The position numbers were made by a program, and so were the translations under genes. This document shows, piece by piece, positions 17,675 through 25,871 of a DNA stretch of 36,273 nucleotides. Source of the stretch: an uncultured Anaerolineales bacterium (GTDB lineage Bacteria > Chloroflexota > Anaerolineae > UBA4142); NCBI GenBank assembly GCA_903825565.1, contig CAIKBD010000163.1, positions 1 through 36,273 on the forward strand. Direction: 5' to 3'. Position 1 is the stretch's first letter; each line of letters opens with the position of its first letter. Below the pieces are notes generated by a model. That model was given only the letters and a program-made list of their open reading frames with translations, did no database searches and was not told where the DNA came from.

Positions 17675-17683
17675 ATTATAGCA
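17675..17683 (-). promoter_or_regulatory. Extended -10 promoter of the HNH pair
   Basis: On the minus strand TGCTATAAT (17683-17675) is an extended -10 with a perfect TATAAT hexamer. The -35 region 17 bases upstream (TTGTTG) is weak, as expected for extended -10 promoters. The leader is about 16-18 nt before ATG 17652. This shows that the antisense pair is transcribed independently of the polysaccharide operon. Confidence 0.72.
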
Positions 17684-17711
17684 TATCCTGATCGTTTCAA
17701 CAAGGACAAGT

Positions 17712-18230
17712 ATGTTCGATACCTTCAAGCAAGATGTGGCGCGCTGGATCGTGCCCGGCCAGATCGGTGACGCCGCACGGGTTAATTTGCCGCTGACGCT
17801 CAAACTCCTGTTCCGCCACATGCCTCTGCGCGCGATGCTGTGGTTTCGTCTGGCGTCCTGGCTCAAGCACCGGCACGTGCCGTACTTGCCCGGCGCAATT
17901 CAGCGCGGCTTGCTCAAAAATTATGGGCTGGAACTGATGAGCGGCGCGGAGATTGGCGGCGGCTTGTACATCGCGCACCCGGTCGGCACGGTGATTATGG
18001 TTGCGCGCATGGGCAAGAACTGTAGCGTCATTGCCGCTGTCACAATAGGAATGAGGAACGAGTGGCAATTTCCGGTAATTGGTGATAATGTATTCATAGG
18101 CACCGGCGCGCGCGTGCTGGGCGACATTCGGATCGGCGACGGCGCGAAAATCGGCGCGAACGCGGTTGTGATCGACAATGTGCCGGCGGGCGCGACTGCC
18201 GTCGGTATTCCGGCAAAGGTATTGCAGTGA
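17712..18230 (+). CDS. Serine acetyltransferase-like (CysE-fold) O-acetyltransferase
   Basis: A 172-residue protein. A helical N-terminus (about 1-75) is followed by a short left-handed beta-helix: 'GAEIGGGLYIAHPVGTVIMVARMG', then 'VIGDNVFIGTGARVLGDIRIG' and 'AKIGANAVVIDNVPAGATAVGIP'. 'IAHPVGTV' is the variant of the CysE 'HxxG(T)VI' motif with the catalytic His. The family makes O-acetylserine, but members inside polysaccharide loci usually acetylate sugars, which is the likelier role here. Start ATG 17712 with AAGGAC upstream. It is the first plus-strand gene after the antisense HNH pair. It overlaps the next gene by 4 bases (GTGA). Confidence 0.86.
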   Translation: MFDTFKQDVARWIVPGQIGDAARVNLPLTLKLLFRHMPLRAMLWFRLASWLKHRHVPYLPGAIQRGLLKNYGLELMSGAEIGGGLYIAHPVGTVIMVARMGKNCSVIAAVTIGMRNEWQFPVIGDNVFIGTGARVLGDIRIGDGAKIGANAVVIDNVPAGATAVGIPAKVLQ

Positions 18231-19318
18231 GCGAAAAATTGCGCGCGGTCTTTTTGCTCGAACAACAGATCGGGCACCGCACGTACGCGGAGAATTTAAA
18301 GCGCGCCGTGAGCGCCGACGCGCGGATCGTGCCCACGTGGGTGCCGATTACGTACGCCCAGCCCGGCGGATTTTGGGAACGGCTTACGTTTTTGCCGGCG
18401 CATTGGCGCGGCACTCTGCGTGGTCGCGCTCAAGCGCGCGCGGGCTTGGCGCAACCGTACGCTGTGGCGTTCTGCAACACTCAGGTACCCGCGGCACTGG
18501 CGGGCGCGAAAATTTTTCGCCAGCCGTACGTCGTCAGCACCGACATCACGCCCGCGCAATATGATCGCATGGGCGAGCGGTACGGGCATCGTGCGGATCG
18601 CTTGGCGATTTTGCGCGCGTACAAACACTGCGCCAACATGCGTGTATTTCAAAACGCGGCGCGCGTTCTGCCCTGGTCAACTTGGGTCGCCGAATCACTC
18701 GTCGCCGAGTACGGCGTGGACGCGGCGCGCATCGAGGTTGCGCCGCCGGGTGTGGATGTGGAGCAATGGTCGCCGCGTGCGGAAAAACCCGGCGACGGAC
18801 GCTTGCGGCTGTTGTTCGTCGGCGGCGATTTGTACCGCAAAGGCGGCGCGACGTTGCTCGCCGCGTTCGCCGAGTTGCAACGCGTGCGCGGCGACCAAGT
18901 TGAATTGCACATGGTCACGCGTTCACCCGCGCCACAGGCGGGGGGTGTGATCGGGCATTACGATTTGCAAGCGAACGATCCGCGTCTTGTTGCGCTGTAT
19001 CAGCAGTGCGATGTGTTTGTTTTGCCAACCGAAGCCGAAGCATTTGGCATTGCGGCAATCGAAGCGAGCGCGACGGGCTTGCCGGTGATCGCCACGCGTG
19101 TCGGCGGTTTGCCAGACGTAGTGCGCGACGGCGAAACCGGTTTCCTGATCAATCCCGGCGACACGCGTGACCTTGTGGCGCGCATCAACATTTTGGCGGA
19201 TGACGTTGCGTTGCGGCAACGGCTGGGTGCGGCGGCGCGCGCGCACGCCGTCGAAAAATTCAACGCGATAAAAAACGCCGCGCGCATCGTCGAAATTTTG
19301 TTGCAAGCCGGAAAGTAG
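18227..19318 (+). CDS. Family 4 glycosyltransferase
   Basis: A 363-residue GT-B enzyme. The N-terminal acceptor domain starts 'AVFLLEQQIGHRTYAENLKRA'. The C-terminal donor domain has 'LRLLFVGGDLYRKGG' (phosphate-binding region), 'FVLPTEAEAFGIAAIEASATG' with an intact E-x7-E motif, 'PVIATRVGGLPDVVRDGETGFLI' and a terminal helix. The start is GTG 18227, overlapping the previous stop. It is clearly related to the enzyme at 20313-21431, sharing the N-terminal 'EQ..GH.T...NL' pattern and 'LFVGGDL.RKGG', so the two are paralogues separated by a lipoprotein gene. Confidence 0.9.
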   Translation: MSEKLRAVFLLEQQIGHRTYAENLKRAVSADARIVPTWVPITYAQPGGFWERLTFLPAHWRGTLRGRAQARAGLAQPYAVAFCNTQVPAALAGAKIFRQPYVVSTDITPAQYDRMGERYGHRADRLAILRAYKHCANMRVFQNAARVLPWSTWVAESLVAEYGVDAARIEVAPPGVDVEQWSPRAEKPGDGRLRLLFVGGDLYRKGGATLLAAFAELQRVRGDQVELHMVTRSPAPQAGGVIGHYDLQANDPRLVALYQQCDVFVLPTEAEAFGIAAIEASATGLPVIATRVGGLPDVVRDGETGFLINPGDTRDLVARINILADDVALRQRLGAAARAHAVEKFNAIKNAARIVEILLQAGK

Positions 19319-19324
19319 AGCGCG

Positions 19325-20302
19325 ATGAAAAATCGGCTGGTGTGGCTCGGCGAAATTATCTTGCTCGGTTTAGCGGCGTGCTCCGCTGCTACGCCTGCCG
19401 CGCCGGGCAATGCGCCGCCCCCAACATTGAGCGAGGTGTTTGCCGGCGGGCGCGCGACTCAAACGTTGGGCGGCACGCCGGATCCCAAAGCGCCGCCCAC
19501 CTTGTCTGTGCTGTTTCACGGCACGCCGATCACGGCGACGGTGAGCGCGCGCAGTGATGCCAAAGCGACCGGCGTGCCGACCGTCGCGCCGATCTTTCAC
19601 AGTGAAGCGATCCCCGCGCCGACATCGGCGCGCGATCCCGGCCACACGCCGACGATTGCGGCGGTGATGCGTCCGTCCACACCCGGCGTGGGCTTGCCGA
19701 ACCCAACGCGCACGCCGGCGCAAGCGCGCGAAACACCCGCGCCGAAATCGGCGGCGCGTGCCAACCTAACCGAGTTGATCATCTTCGACGAACAGGTACA
19801 CGCCAACTGGTCGCTCGAAACGAGTCAGAACATGCAGGTGAACGCCGCGAACACAACGCGCGCGCAAGCCGGCAAAACGGCGATTGCGGCGACGCCGCAA
19901 CAAGATTTTGCGACGCTCTATTTTACCGTGCGGCGCGACGCGAAGGACAATTATCCGCGCAGTCGTGTGTGGGGCGTGAGCGTGTGGCTCAACGGCGATG
20001 GCGTGATCGGACCCGAAGACCTGGCGCTGACGATTGTCGGTAGCAATCAAAATCCGTACTGGGTCGCCGAAGACAAGTCGGTGACGCTCGACGACAAGCA
20101 TTTCTTTTCCGAGACGCGGTTGTACTATCTCGGCGTGACGCGCGAGATTCCGGCAAACACCTGGGTCGAGTTGACGGTGCAGACCGACAAATTGCCGTAC
20201 GATCCCGAATACCAGTACGTGACTGGGATTTATTTCAAAACCGAAAAGGGATTTCGCAAAACGTTTTATGTGGATCGCGTCACGTTGTGGCTGAACAAGT
20301 GA
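19325..20302 (+). CDS. Lipoprotein with Pro/Thr-rich repeat linker and C-terminal beta domain
   Basis: A 325-residue lipoprotein. The signal sequence ends in lipobox LAAC with Cys19 as the lipidation site. Residues about 20-150 are Pro/Thr/Ala-rich and contain four spaced copies of one motif: PTLSEVF (33-39), PTLSVLF (58-64), PTVAPIF (85-91) and PTIAAVM (109-115). Residues about 150-325 form a probable beta-sandwich ('ELIIFDEQVHANWSLETSQN', 'FATLYFTVRRDAKDN', 'GVSVWLNGDGVIGPEDLAL', 'YVDRVTLWLNK'). Its ends resemble carbohydrate-binding modules of the jelly-roll type, but I cannot name a family. It lies between two paralogous glycosyltransferases, so it may bind or hold the polymer at the cell surface. 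Confidence 0.78.
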   Translation: MKNRLVWLGEIILLGLAACSAATPAAPGNAPPPTLSEVFAGGRATQTLGGTPDPKAPPTLSVLFHGTPITATVSARSDAKATGVPTVAPIFHSEAIPAPTSARDPGHTPTIAAVMRPSTPGVGLPNPTRTPAQARETPAPKSAARANLTELIIFDEQVHANWSLETSQNMQVNAANTTRAQAGKTAIAATPQQDFATLYFTVRRDAKDNYPRSRVWGVSVWLNGDGVIGPEDLALTIVGSNQNPYWVAEDKSVTLDDKHFFSETRLYYLGVTREIPANTWVELTVQTDKLPYDPEYQYVTGIYFKTEKGFRKTFYVDRVTLWLNK

Positions 20303-20312
20303 GGGTGGATGG

Positions 20313-21431
20313 ATGAGCGAACAGACAACCTTCCAAATCGGTTTTGTGATGGAGCAGGCGCTCGGTCACATCACGCACACCAAGAACTTGCAGACGAACG
20401 TTGCCAAAGATCCAACGCTCGCTCCGCACTGGGCGTTGATCCCGATGGAGGTGGATGGGCTTGCCGCCAAACTGCCGGTTTATAAAAGCAACTGGACGGT
20501 GCGCGCCGGGTGGCGCGCGCGCACGGCGTTGGCGGCGCTGGCGCGCGAGACGAAACTGGATGCGCTCTTTTTCCACACCCAGGTGCCGGCGATCCTCGCC
20601 ACGAATTGGATCACGCGCATTCCCAGTGTGGTTTCGCTCGACGCGACGCCGTTGCAGTACGACGAACTCGGCGAATTTTATCAGCACGAACGCGGCGCGG
20701 CGTGGCTCGAAAAATTCAAGTGGCAGATGAACCGCGATTGTTTTCGCGCGGCAAAGCAGCTCGTCGCGTGGGCGGCGTGGACGAAAGCCGGGCTTGTGCG
20801 CGATTATGAGGTGCCGGCGGACAAGATCACGGTGATTCCGCCCGGCGTCAACGTCCGCGAGTGGCAACGCCCTGCGCCGCGCACGCGTCACACCGGCACG
20901 GTAAAAATCTTGTTCGTCGGCGGCGACTTGAAACGCAAAGGCGGACTCGACTTGCTTGCCGCGTTCCGCGCGCTTCGCAACGATCACGCCATCGAGTTGC
21001 ACCTTGCCACGCGCGAAACGCTCGCGCCCGAAGCCGGCGTTTTCGTGTATAATCACCTGCAACCAAACAGCGCGCCGCTCAAACAATTGTATTTCGACTG
21101 CGATCTGTTTTGCCTGCCGACGTACGGCGATTGCCTGCCGATGGTTTTGAGCGAAGCCGGCGCAACCGGCTTGCCCGCCGTTTCGACCCAGGTTGCCGGC
21201 ATTCCCGAAATCATCGCCGACGGCGAAACCGGTTTCGTGACGCCGCGCGGCGACGTGCCGGCGTTGACCGCCGCGCTCCAACGCCTGATCGAAAATCCCG
21301 ACTTGCGTTTGCAAATGGGCGCCGCCGCCATCCAACGCGTCGCCGCCGGGTTCGACGCCGAGCGCAACGCGTTTCGCTTGTTCGCGCTACTGAAACAGGT
21401 GGCGCAGGAAAATCGCGTGAGGAGAACCTAA
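20313..21431 (+). CDS. Family 4 glycosyltransferase (paralogue of the enzyme at 18227)
   Basis: A 372-residue GT-B enzyme. N-terminus 'QIGFVMEQALGHITHTKNLQ'; central 'ILFVGGDLKRKGGLDLLAAF'; donor-binding loop 'LPTYGDCLPMVLSEAGATGLP'; then 'GIPEIIADGETGFVTPRGD'. The usual E-x7-E motif is D-x7-E here (Asp in 'GDCLP'). The start is ATG 20313 after GAGGGTGG, 10 bases after the lipoprotein stop. It is closely similar to the enzyme at 18227-19318 along its length, with differences concentrated in the acceptor half. Confidence 0.9.
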   Translation: MSEQTTFQIGFVMEQALGHITHTKNLQTNVAKDPTLAPHWALIPMEVDGLAAKLPVYKSNWTVRAGWRARTALAALARETKLDALFFHTQVPAILATNWITRIPSVVSLDATPLQYDELGEFYQHERGAAWLEKFKWQMNRDCFRAAKQLVAWAAWTKAGLVRDYEVPADKITVIPPGVNVREWQRPAPRTRHTGTVKILFVGGDLKRKGGLDLLAAFRALRNDHAIELHLATRETLAPEAGVFVYNHLQPNSAPLKQLYFDCDLFCLPTYGDCLPMVLSEAGATGLPAVSTQVAGIPEIIADGETGFVTPRGDVPALTAALQRLIENPDLRLQMGAAAIQRVAAGFDAERNAFRLFALLKQVAQENRVRRT

Positions 21432-21435
21432 CGTC

Positions 21436-22515
21436 ATGCCGCACACGTTGCTCACCGTCTCCGGCGTCATTGATCCGGCGATTCACGCCAAGATTGCGCG
21501 CGGCGAGCGTCCGCGCGCAGACTATCTCGAAATGGCGCACGCGTTCGACGCGGATGTGCTCGACTATGCCGGCGCGCGCGCGACCAGCGGCGCGTTCGGC
21601 GCGCTCCTCGAAAAAATCGGCGGGCGCAATGTGTTGCTCGCCTGGGCGTGCTGGACGCGCCGCAAAAAATATCGCGTCATTTTCACGGATGGCGAGCAAG
21701 TCGGGATTCCATTGGCGGCGCTGTTGAAATTTTTGGGGCGCGGCGGCGCGCGGCATTTGATGATCGTGCACATTTTGAACGTCGGCAAAAAAATGCTGTT
21801 CTTTCGTGCGCTCGGCGTACAGAGCCACATTGACATTTTTTTCTGCTATGCGACGTGGCAGAAAAAATTTATCGAGGCGGAATTGCGCGTGCCTGCCGCG
21901 CGCGTCGTGTGGACGCCATTTATGGTGGACGATCAATTCTTTGCGCCGGCGCAAGCCCAGCCGCGCGACGACCGCGCCGCGCAAATGATCTGCGCGGTCG
22001 GACTCGAATTCCGCGATTACCCCACCTTGATGCGTGCGGTGGATGGACTGGACGTGCGCGTGATTATTGCCGCCGCCAGTCCCTGGTCGAAACGCGCCGA
22101 TACAACCCAGGATCAAGAAATCCCGGCGAACGTGACCGTCAAGAAATTTTCGCAACTGGAATTGCGCCAGGTGTACGCCGACAGCGCGTTTCTTGTGATG
22201 CCGCTCTACAACGTCAATTTTCAAGCCGGCGTCACCGCCATCCTTGAAGCGATGGCAATGGCGCGCGCCGTAATTTGCTCGCGCACGCCGGGGCAAACGG
22301 ATGTGATCGTCGAAGGCGAGACCGGCGTCTATGTGCCGCCCGGCGATCCTGCCGCGTTGCGCGCCGCGATTCAGGAGTTGCTCGCACAGCCGGAGCGCGC
22401 ACGCCAAATGGGGCGCGCCGGGCGTGTGCGTATTGAAGCGCAAATGAACCTCGCTCAGTACGTCGCGCGACTGAAACATTACGTAAAACTTGACAATCCA
22501 AAGACCAAGCCCTGA
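21436..22515 (+). CDS. Family 4-like glycosyltransferase with altered E-x7-E motif
   Basis: A 359-residue GT-B protein. The N-terminal domain is unusual ('GARATSGAFGALLEK', 'WTRRKKYRVIFTDGEQVGIPL'), and the middle 'HILNVGKKMLFFRALGVQSHI' matches only loosely to known GT4. The C-terminal domain is recognisable: 'AVGLEFRDYPTLMRAVDGLDV', 'SAFLVMPLYNVNFQAGVTAI', 'LEAMAMARAVICSRTPGQTD', 'VIVEGETGVYVPPGDPAALR'. At the first position of the E-x7-E motif it has Gln (Q-x7-E, in 'FQAGVTAILE'). The start ATG 21436 lies 4 bases after the previous stop, with GAGGAG about 11 bases upstream. The stop codon lies inside a heptamer repeat (22511-22547). Confidence 0.84.
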   Translation: MPHTLLTVSGVIDPAIHAKIARGERPRADYLEMAHAFDADVLDYAGARATSGAFGALLEKIGGRNVLLAWACWTRRKKYRVIFTDGEQVGIPLAALLKFLGRGGARHLMIVHILNVGKKMLFFRALGVQSHIDIFFCYATWQKKFIEAELRVPAARVVWTPFMVDDQFFAPAQAQPRDDRAAQMICAVGLEFRDYPTLMRAVDGLDVRVIIAAASPWSKRADTTQDQEIPANVTVKKFSQLELRQVYADSAFLVMPLYNVNFQAGVTAILEAMAMARAVICSRTPGQTDVIVEGETGVYVPPGDPAALRAAIQELLAQPERARQMGRAGRVRIEAQMNLAQYVARLKHYVKLDNPKTKP

Positions 22516-22547
22516 TCCCTGATCGTCAATTTCCGATCACCGATCAC
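22511..22547. repeat. Opposed tandem heptamers in the spacer between two glycosyltransferases
   Basis: CCTGATC occurs twice in tandem (22511-22517, 22518-22524), and CGATCAC twice in tandem (22534-22540, 22541-22547). The two pairs are roughly inverted around GTCAATTTC. The upstream gene's stop codon lies in the first unit. No Shine-Dalgarno sequence is visible before ATG 22560. Confidence 0.75.
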
Positions 22548-22559
22548 CCATTTCAACCT

Positions 22560-23696
22560 ATGCGCGTTTTACTTGCCACCACTCAATTTGCGCCCGAACT
22601 GGGCGGCGTGCCGCAATTGCTCTGGGATTTTTGTCGGCATCGTCTGGAAGACATTGAATTGCGCGTGCTTACTGTGCGTCAGCGCGAAGCGACGTTCTAC
22701 ACGAGTTTTGACGAGCATGCGCCGTTTCCGATTGAGCGCGTTGCGCCGCACGCGCCCGCCGGCAGCACCTCGTTCGATTTTGCGCGCCGCTTGCGCGAGA
22801 TTGTGCACGAGTGGAAACCGGCAGTGATCTTTAGCGGGGTTGGCTACCCCACTGCCATCATCGTTAGCGGGATCGCGCAATTGACCGGCACGCCGTTTGT
22901 CGTGTACACGCATTCGGAAGATGTCACGATTCCCAATGCCACGAAACGCCGCGCGCTCAGTTGGGCGTTGAGTCGCGCCGCCGCGGTGATTACCGTCAGC
23001 GATTTCACGCGCCGCGAACTTGCCCGGCTGAACGTTGCGTCCGAACGCGTCGTGATTATTCCGCCAGGTATCGATCTCGACCGGTTCGAGCCATCCATCT
23101 ACCCGTTCAGTCTTGCTTCGTTGCGCTCGTCCTGGGTATTGATGACCGTCGGGCGGCTGGTGTGGCGCAAGGGTCAAGACACGATCATCCGCGCCATGCC
23201 GGAAATTCTCAAGCAAGTGCCTAACGCGCATTACCTCATCGTCGGCGACGGACCTGACGCGCGCGGCTTGCGCTCGCTTACGTATCAACTGCGCGTCGCC
23301 GAATCGGTCACCTTTGCCGGGCGCGTCAGTGATCGCGATCTGCCCAAGTATTTTTTTGTGTGCGACGCGTACGTGATGCCGACGCGCCCCAGCGACGACG
23401 GCAGTGAGGTGGAAGGATTCGGCATTGTGTTTCTCGAAGCAGGCGCGGCGGGGAAACCGGTGATCGCCGGGCGCGCGGGCGGCGTCGCCGATGCCGTCGT
23501 AGATGGTGAGACCGGCTTGCTCGTAGACCCGACCGATGTGCGCGCCGTGACGGATGCCATTTTGCGGCTTGCCACTGATTCCAATCTGTGCCGGCAATTG
23601 GGGCGCAACGGACGGAAGCGCGTTGTCAACGAATTTTCGGTCGAACGGTTTGCGATGCGGATTACGCATCTGCTCACCTGGGCTAGTCGAAAATAA
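22560..23696 (+). CDS. Family 4 glycosyltransferase (GT1/GT4 superfamily)
   Basis: A 378-residue GT-B enzyme of the standard PimA/WcaI-like type. Motifs: 'FAPELGGVPQLLWDF' (N-terminal acceptor loop), 'VVYTHSEDVTIPN', 'AVITVSDFTRRELARL', 'VVIIPPGIDLDRFEP' and 'LMTVGRLVWRKGQDTIIRAM'. 'LIVGDGPD' and 'YVMPTRPSDDGSEVEGFGIV' follow, with an intact E-x7-E, then 'GVADAVVDGETGLLV'. It would retain configuration while adding a sugar from a nucleotide donor. ATG 22560 has no clear ribosome binding site and follows the heptamer spacer, so its translation signal differs from that of its neighbours. Confidence 0.92.
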   Translation: MRVLLATTQFAPELGGVPQLLWDFCRHRLEDIELRVLTVRQREATFYTSFDEHAPFPIERVAPHAPAGSTSFDFARRLREIVHEWKPAVIFSGVGYPTAIIVSGIAQLTGTPFVVYTHSEDVTIPNATKRRALSWALSRAAAVITVSDFTRRELARLNVASERVVIIPPGIDLDRFEPSIYPFSLASLRSSWVLMTVGRLVWRKGQDTIIRAMPEILKQVPNAHYLIVGDGPDARGLRSLTYQLRVAESVTFAGRVSDRDLPKYFFVCDAYVMPTRPSDDGSEVEGFGIVFLEAGAAGKPVIAGRAGGVADAVVDGETGLLVDPTDVRAVTDAILRLATDSNLCRQLGRNGRKRVVNEFSVERFAMRITHLLTWASRK

Positions 23697-23715
23697 CCGG
23701 GAGGAGAAACGAAAG

Positions 23716-24639
23716 ATGAAAATTTTGGTCACGGGCGGCGCAGGTTTCATCGGCAGTCATTTGGTGGATCGCCTCGTGCGTGAGCAGTGGGGCGAGATTG
23801 TCGTGCTCGACAATTTGTTTCGCGGCAAGTTGGAAAATCTCGCGCAACATGCCGACAATGCCCAGGTGCGGTTCGTCAACGGCGACATTCGCGAGCCGGC
23901 GATTCTGCGCGAACACATGCGCGGCGCGGAGATCGTTTTTCATCTTGCCGCGCAGTCGAACGTGATGGGCGCGGTGACGAACGTGGAGTACTCGTTTCAG
24001 ACGAACGTCGTCGGCACGTTCAATGTGTTGAGCGCGGCAAAGACGTGCGGCGTGCGCCGCGTCGTGTTCACTTCATCGCGCGAGGCGTACGGCGAGGCGC
24101 AATATTTGCCGGTGGACGAACAGCACCCGCTCCTTAGCAAAAATACCTACGGCGCGAGCAAACTCGCCGGCGAAGCGTATGCGCGCGTGTTTTACAACAC
24201 CTTCCAACTCGAAACCGCCGTGTTGCGTTTGGCGAACGCCTACGGCACACGCGACTTTGATCGCGTGATCCCGATTTGGCTGACGCGCGCGTTGCACGGT
24301 CTCGACCTCGTCGTCTACGGCGGGCAACAGTTGATTGATTTTGTGTGGATCGATCACATCGTCGAGGCGTTACTGCGCGCGACCCAGGCGGACATTATCG
24401 GGCAACCGATCAATATCGGTAGCGGCATCGGCACGCCAATTCTCGAACTGGCGGATCGGATCATCCGGCTCGTTGGCACCACGGCGAAACTAGATCGCCA
24501 GCCGGCGCGCGCGGTCGAGGTCGCCAAGTTCACGGCGCAGGTGGATTTGATGCGCGAGAAACTCGGCATCGCGCCGCCGGCGGATGCGCTGTTCGCACTG
24601 CCGCAAATGTTGGACTATTATCGCGCGCGCGAGAAATGA
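23716..24639 (+). CDS. NAD-dependent nucleotide-sugar epimerase/dehydratase (extended SDR)
   Basis: A 307-residue extended SDR. The Rossmann start 'MKILVTGGAGFIGSHLVDRL' binds NAD(P). 'NGDIREPA', 'VFHLAAQSNV' and the catalytic set 'FTSSREAYGEA' plus 'YGASK' (Tyr-x-x-x-Lys) are intact, with 'NAYGTRD' and 'FVWIDHIVEALL' in the sugar-binding half. It probably interconverts a UDP-sugar (GalE-like), feeding the transferases around it. The substrate is not determined. ATG 23716 has GGGAGGAG upstream, whereas the open frame further upstream overlaps the preceding gene. It overlaps the next gene start by ATGA if ATG 24636 is used there. Confidence 0.9.
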   Translation: MKILVTGGAGFIGSHLVDRLVREQWGEIVVLDNLFRGKLENLAQHADNAQVRFVNGDIREPAILREHMRGAEIVFHLAAQSNVMGAVTNVEYSFQTNVVGTFNVLSAAKTCGVRRVVFTSSREAYGEAQYLPVDEQHPLLSKNTYGASKLAGEAYARVFYNTFQLETAVLRLANAYGTRDFDRVIPIWLTRALHGLDLVVYGGQQLIDFVWIDHIVEALLRATQADIIGQPINIGSGIGTPILELADRIIRLVGTTAKLDRQPARAVEVAKFTAQVDLMREKLGIAPPADALFALPQMLDYYRAREK

Positions 24640-24650
24640 CAGGACGAAAA

Positions 24651-25859
24651 ATGCAAACACTCATCCGCGCGTTTCTGTTTAGCGTCGAAAGTGTGTGGGC
24701 GATCTTGACCGGCTATTTGGTGTGGCTCACCGGCAACGCGTTGCGCGCGCCGCGCGTCACGCCGCTCAAACACGCCGAACCGCGTTTTCGTTTCGTGATC
24801 TTGGTGCCCGCGCACGACGAAGAGAAATTGATTCCGGGTCTGCTCGCCAACCTCGCGCAACTCGATTACCCCAAACCGCTATACGCGGTGCACGTTATCG
24901 CGGACAATTGCACGGATCGCACGGCGGAATTGGCACGGCGGGCAGACGCCATCGTGCACGAACGCGTGCACGCGGAATTGCGTGGCAAGGGGTACGCGTT
25001 GCAATGGGCGTTGCAAAAAATTTGGACGGAAAATGTGCCGCACGACGCGGTCCTGATCCTCGACGCCGACTCGATCATCTCTGCAAATTTTCTGCGTGTG
25101 ATGGATGCGCGCCTCACGCGCGGCGAACGCGTGATCCAAGCGTACTACGCCGTCCGCGATCCGGAGCGCACGTGGAGCGTCAGTCTGCGCTACGTCGCGC
25201 TCGCCGTGTTGCACTATTTGCGCCCGTTGGGGCGCACGCTGTTCGGCGGGTCTGCCGGCTTGAAAGGCAACGGCATGGTGTTCGCCGCCGACATTTTGCG
25301 TCGGCATCCTTGGTCGGCATCTGTCACCGAAGACATTGCGTACCACATGGCGCTGATCAGCGCGGGGGAACGCGTGACGTTTGCGCCGGACGCAGTGGTG
25401 TGGGCGGAAATGCCGGGCACGCTTGCCGGCGCGCAAACACAAAACGTGCGCTGGGAGAGCGGGCGCATTGAAATGGCGCGGCAATACGTGCCGCCGCTGT
25501 TGCAGACCGCCGCACGCGAAAAAAGCATCGCGCATTTGGACGCGGCGATGGAGCATCTCATCCCGCCGTTCTCGATCCTGGCAGGCGTCAGCGCGGCGTG
25601 TTTGCTCGCCGAAACCGCGCTGTGGGTGTTCACGCCGCGCGCCAAGCGCCGCGTCACGCCGGGCTTGGCGCTTGCCGTGGCAAATGTCGCGCACCAAGTT
25701 ATTTACTTGTGCGCCGGTTTGTGGCTCGTGCGCGCGCCGCGCAAAATCTACACGGCGTTGCTCTACGCGCCGGCGTTTGTCGTGTGGAAGATGTGGCTGT
25801 ACGTGCGCGTCGCGCTCGGCTTGGACAAGCAGGGCTGGGTGCGAACCGCGCGCGATTGA
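24651..25859 (+). CDS. Membrane family 2 glycosyltransferase, cellulose-synthase-like (QxxRW)
   Basis: About 402 residues. An N-terminal membrane helix (about 4-30) precedes the GT-A domain: 'FVILVPAHDEEKLIPGLLANL', 'ADNCTDRTAELARR', 'LRGKGYALQWAL', 'DAVLILDADSII' (DxD), 'SVTEDIAYHMALI' (catalytic ED) and 'QNVRWESGR' (Q-x-x-R-W). Two or three C-terminal helices follow (about 300-385). The D, DxD, ED and QxxRW set is that of processive, membrane-embedded transferases. I chose ATG 24651 with AGGA 6 bases upstream. ATG 24636, overlapping the epimerase stop as ATGA, is a possible alternative that adds MTGRK. Confidence 0.88.
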   Translation: MQTLIRAFLFSVESVWAILTGYLVWLTGNALRAPRVTPLKHAEPRFRFVILVPAHDEEKLIPGLLANLAQLDYPKPLYAVHVIADNCTDRTAELARRADAIVHERVHAELRGKGYALQWALQKIWTENVPHDAVLILDADSIISANFLRVMDARLTRGERVIQAYYAVRDPERTWSVSLRYVALAVLHYLRPLGRTLFGGSAGLKGNGMVFAADILRRHPWSASVTEDIAYHMALISAGERVTFAPDAVVWAEMPGTLAGAQTQNVRWESGRIEMARQYVPPLLQTAAREKSIAHLDAAMEHLIPPFSILAGVSAACLLAETALWVFTPRAKRRVTPGLALAVANVAHQVIYLCAGLWLVRAPRKIYTALLYAPAFVVWKMWLYVRVALGLDKQGWVRTARD

Positions 25860-25871
25860 TGCGCGACGCAC

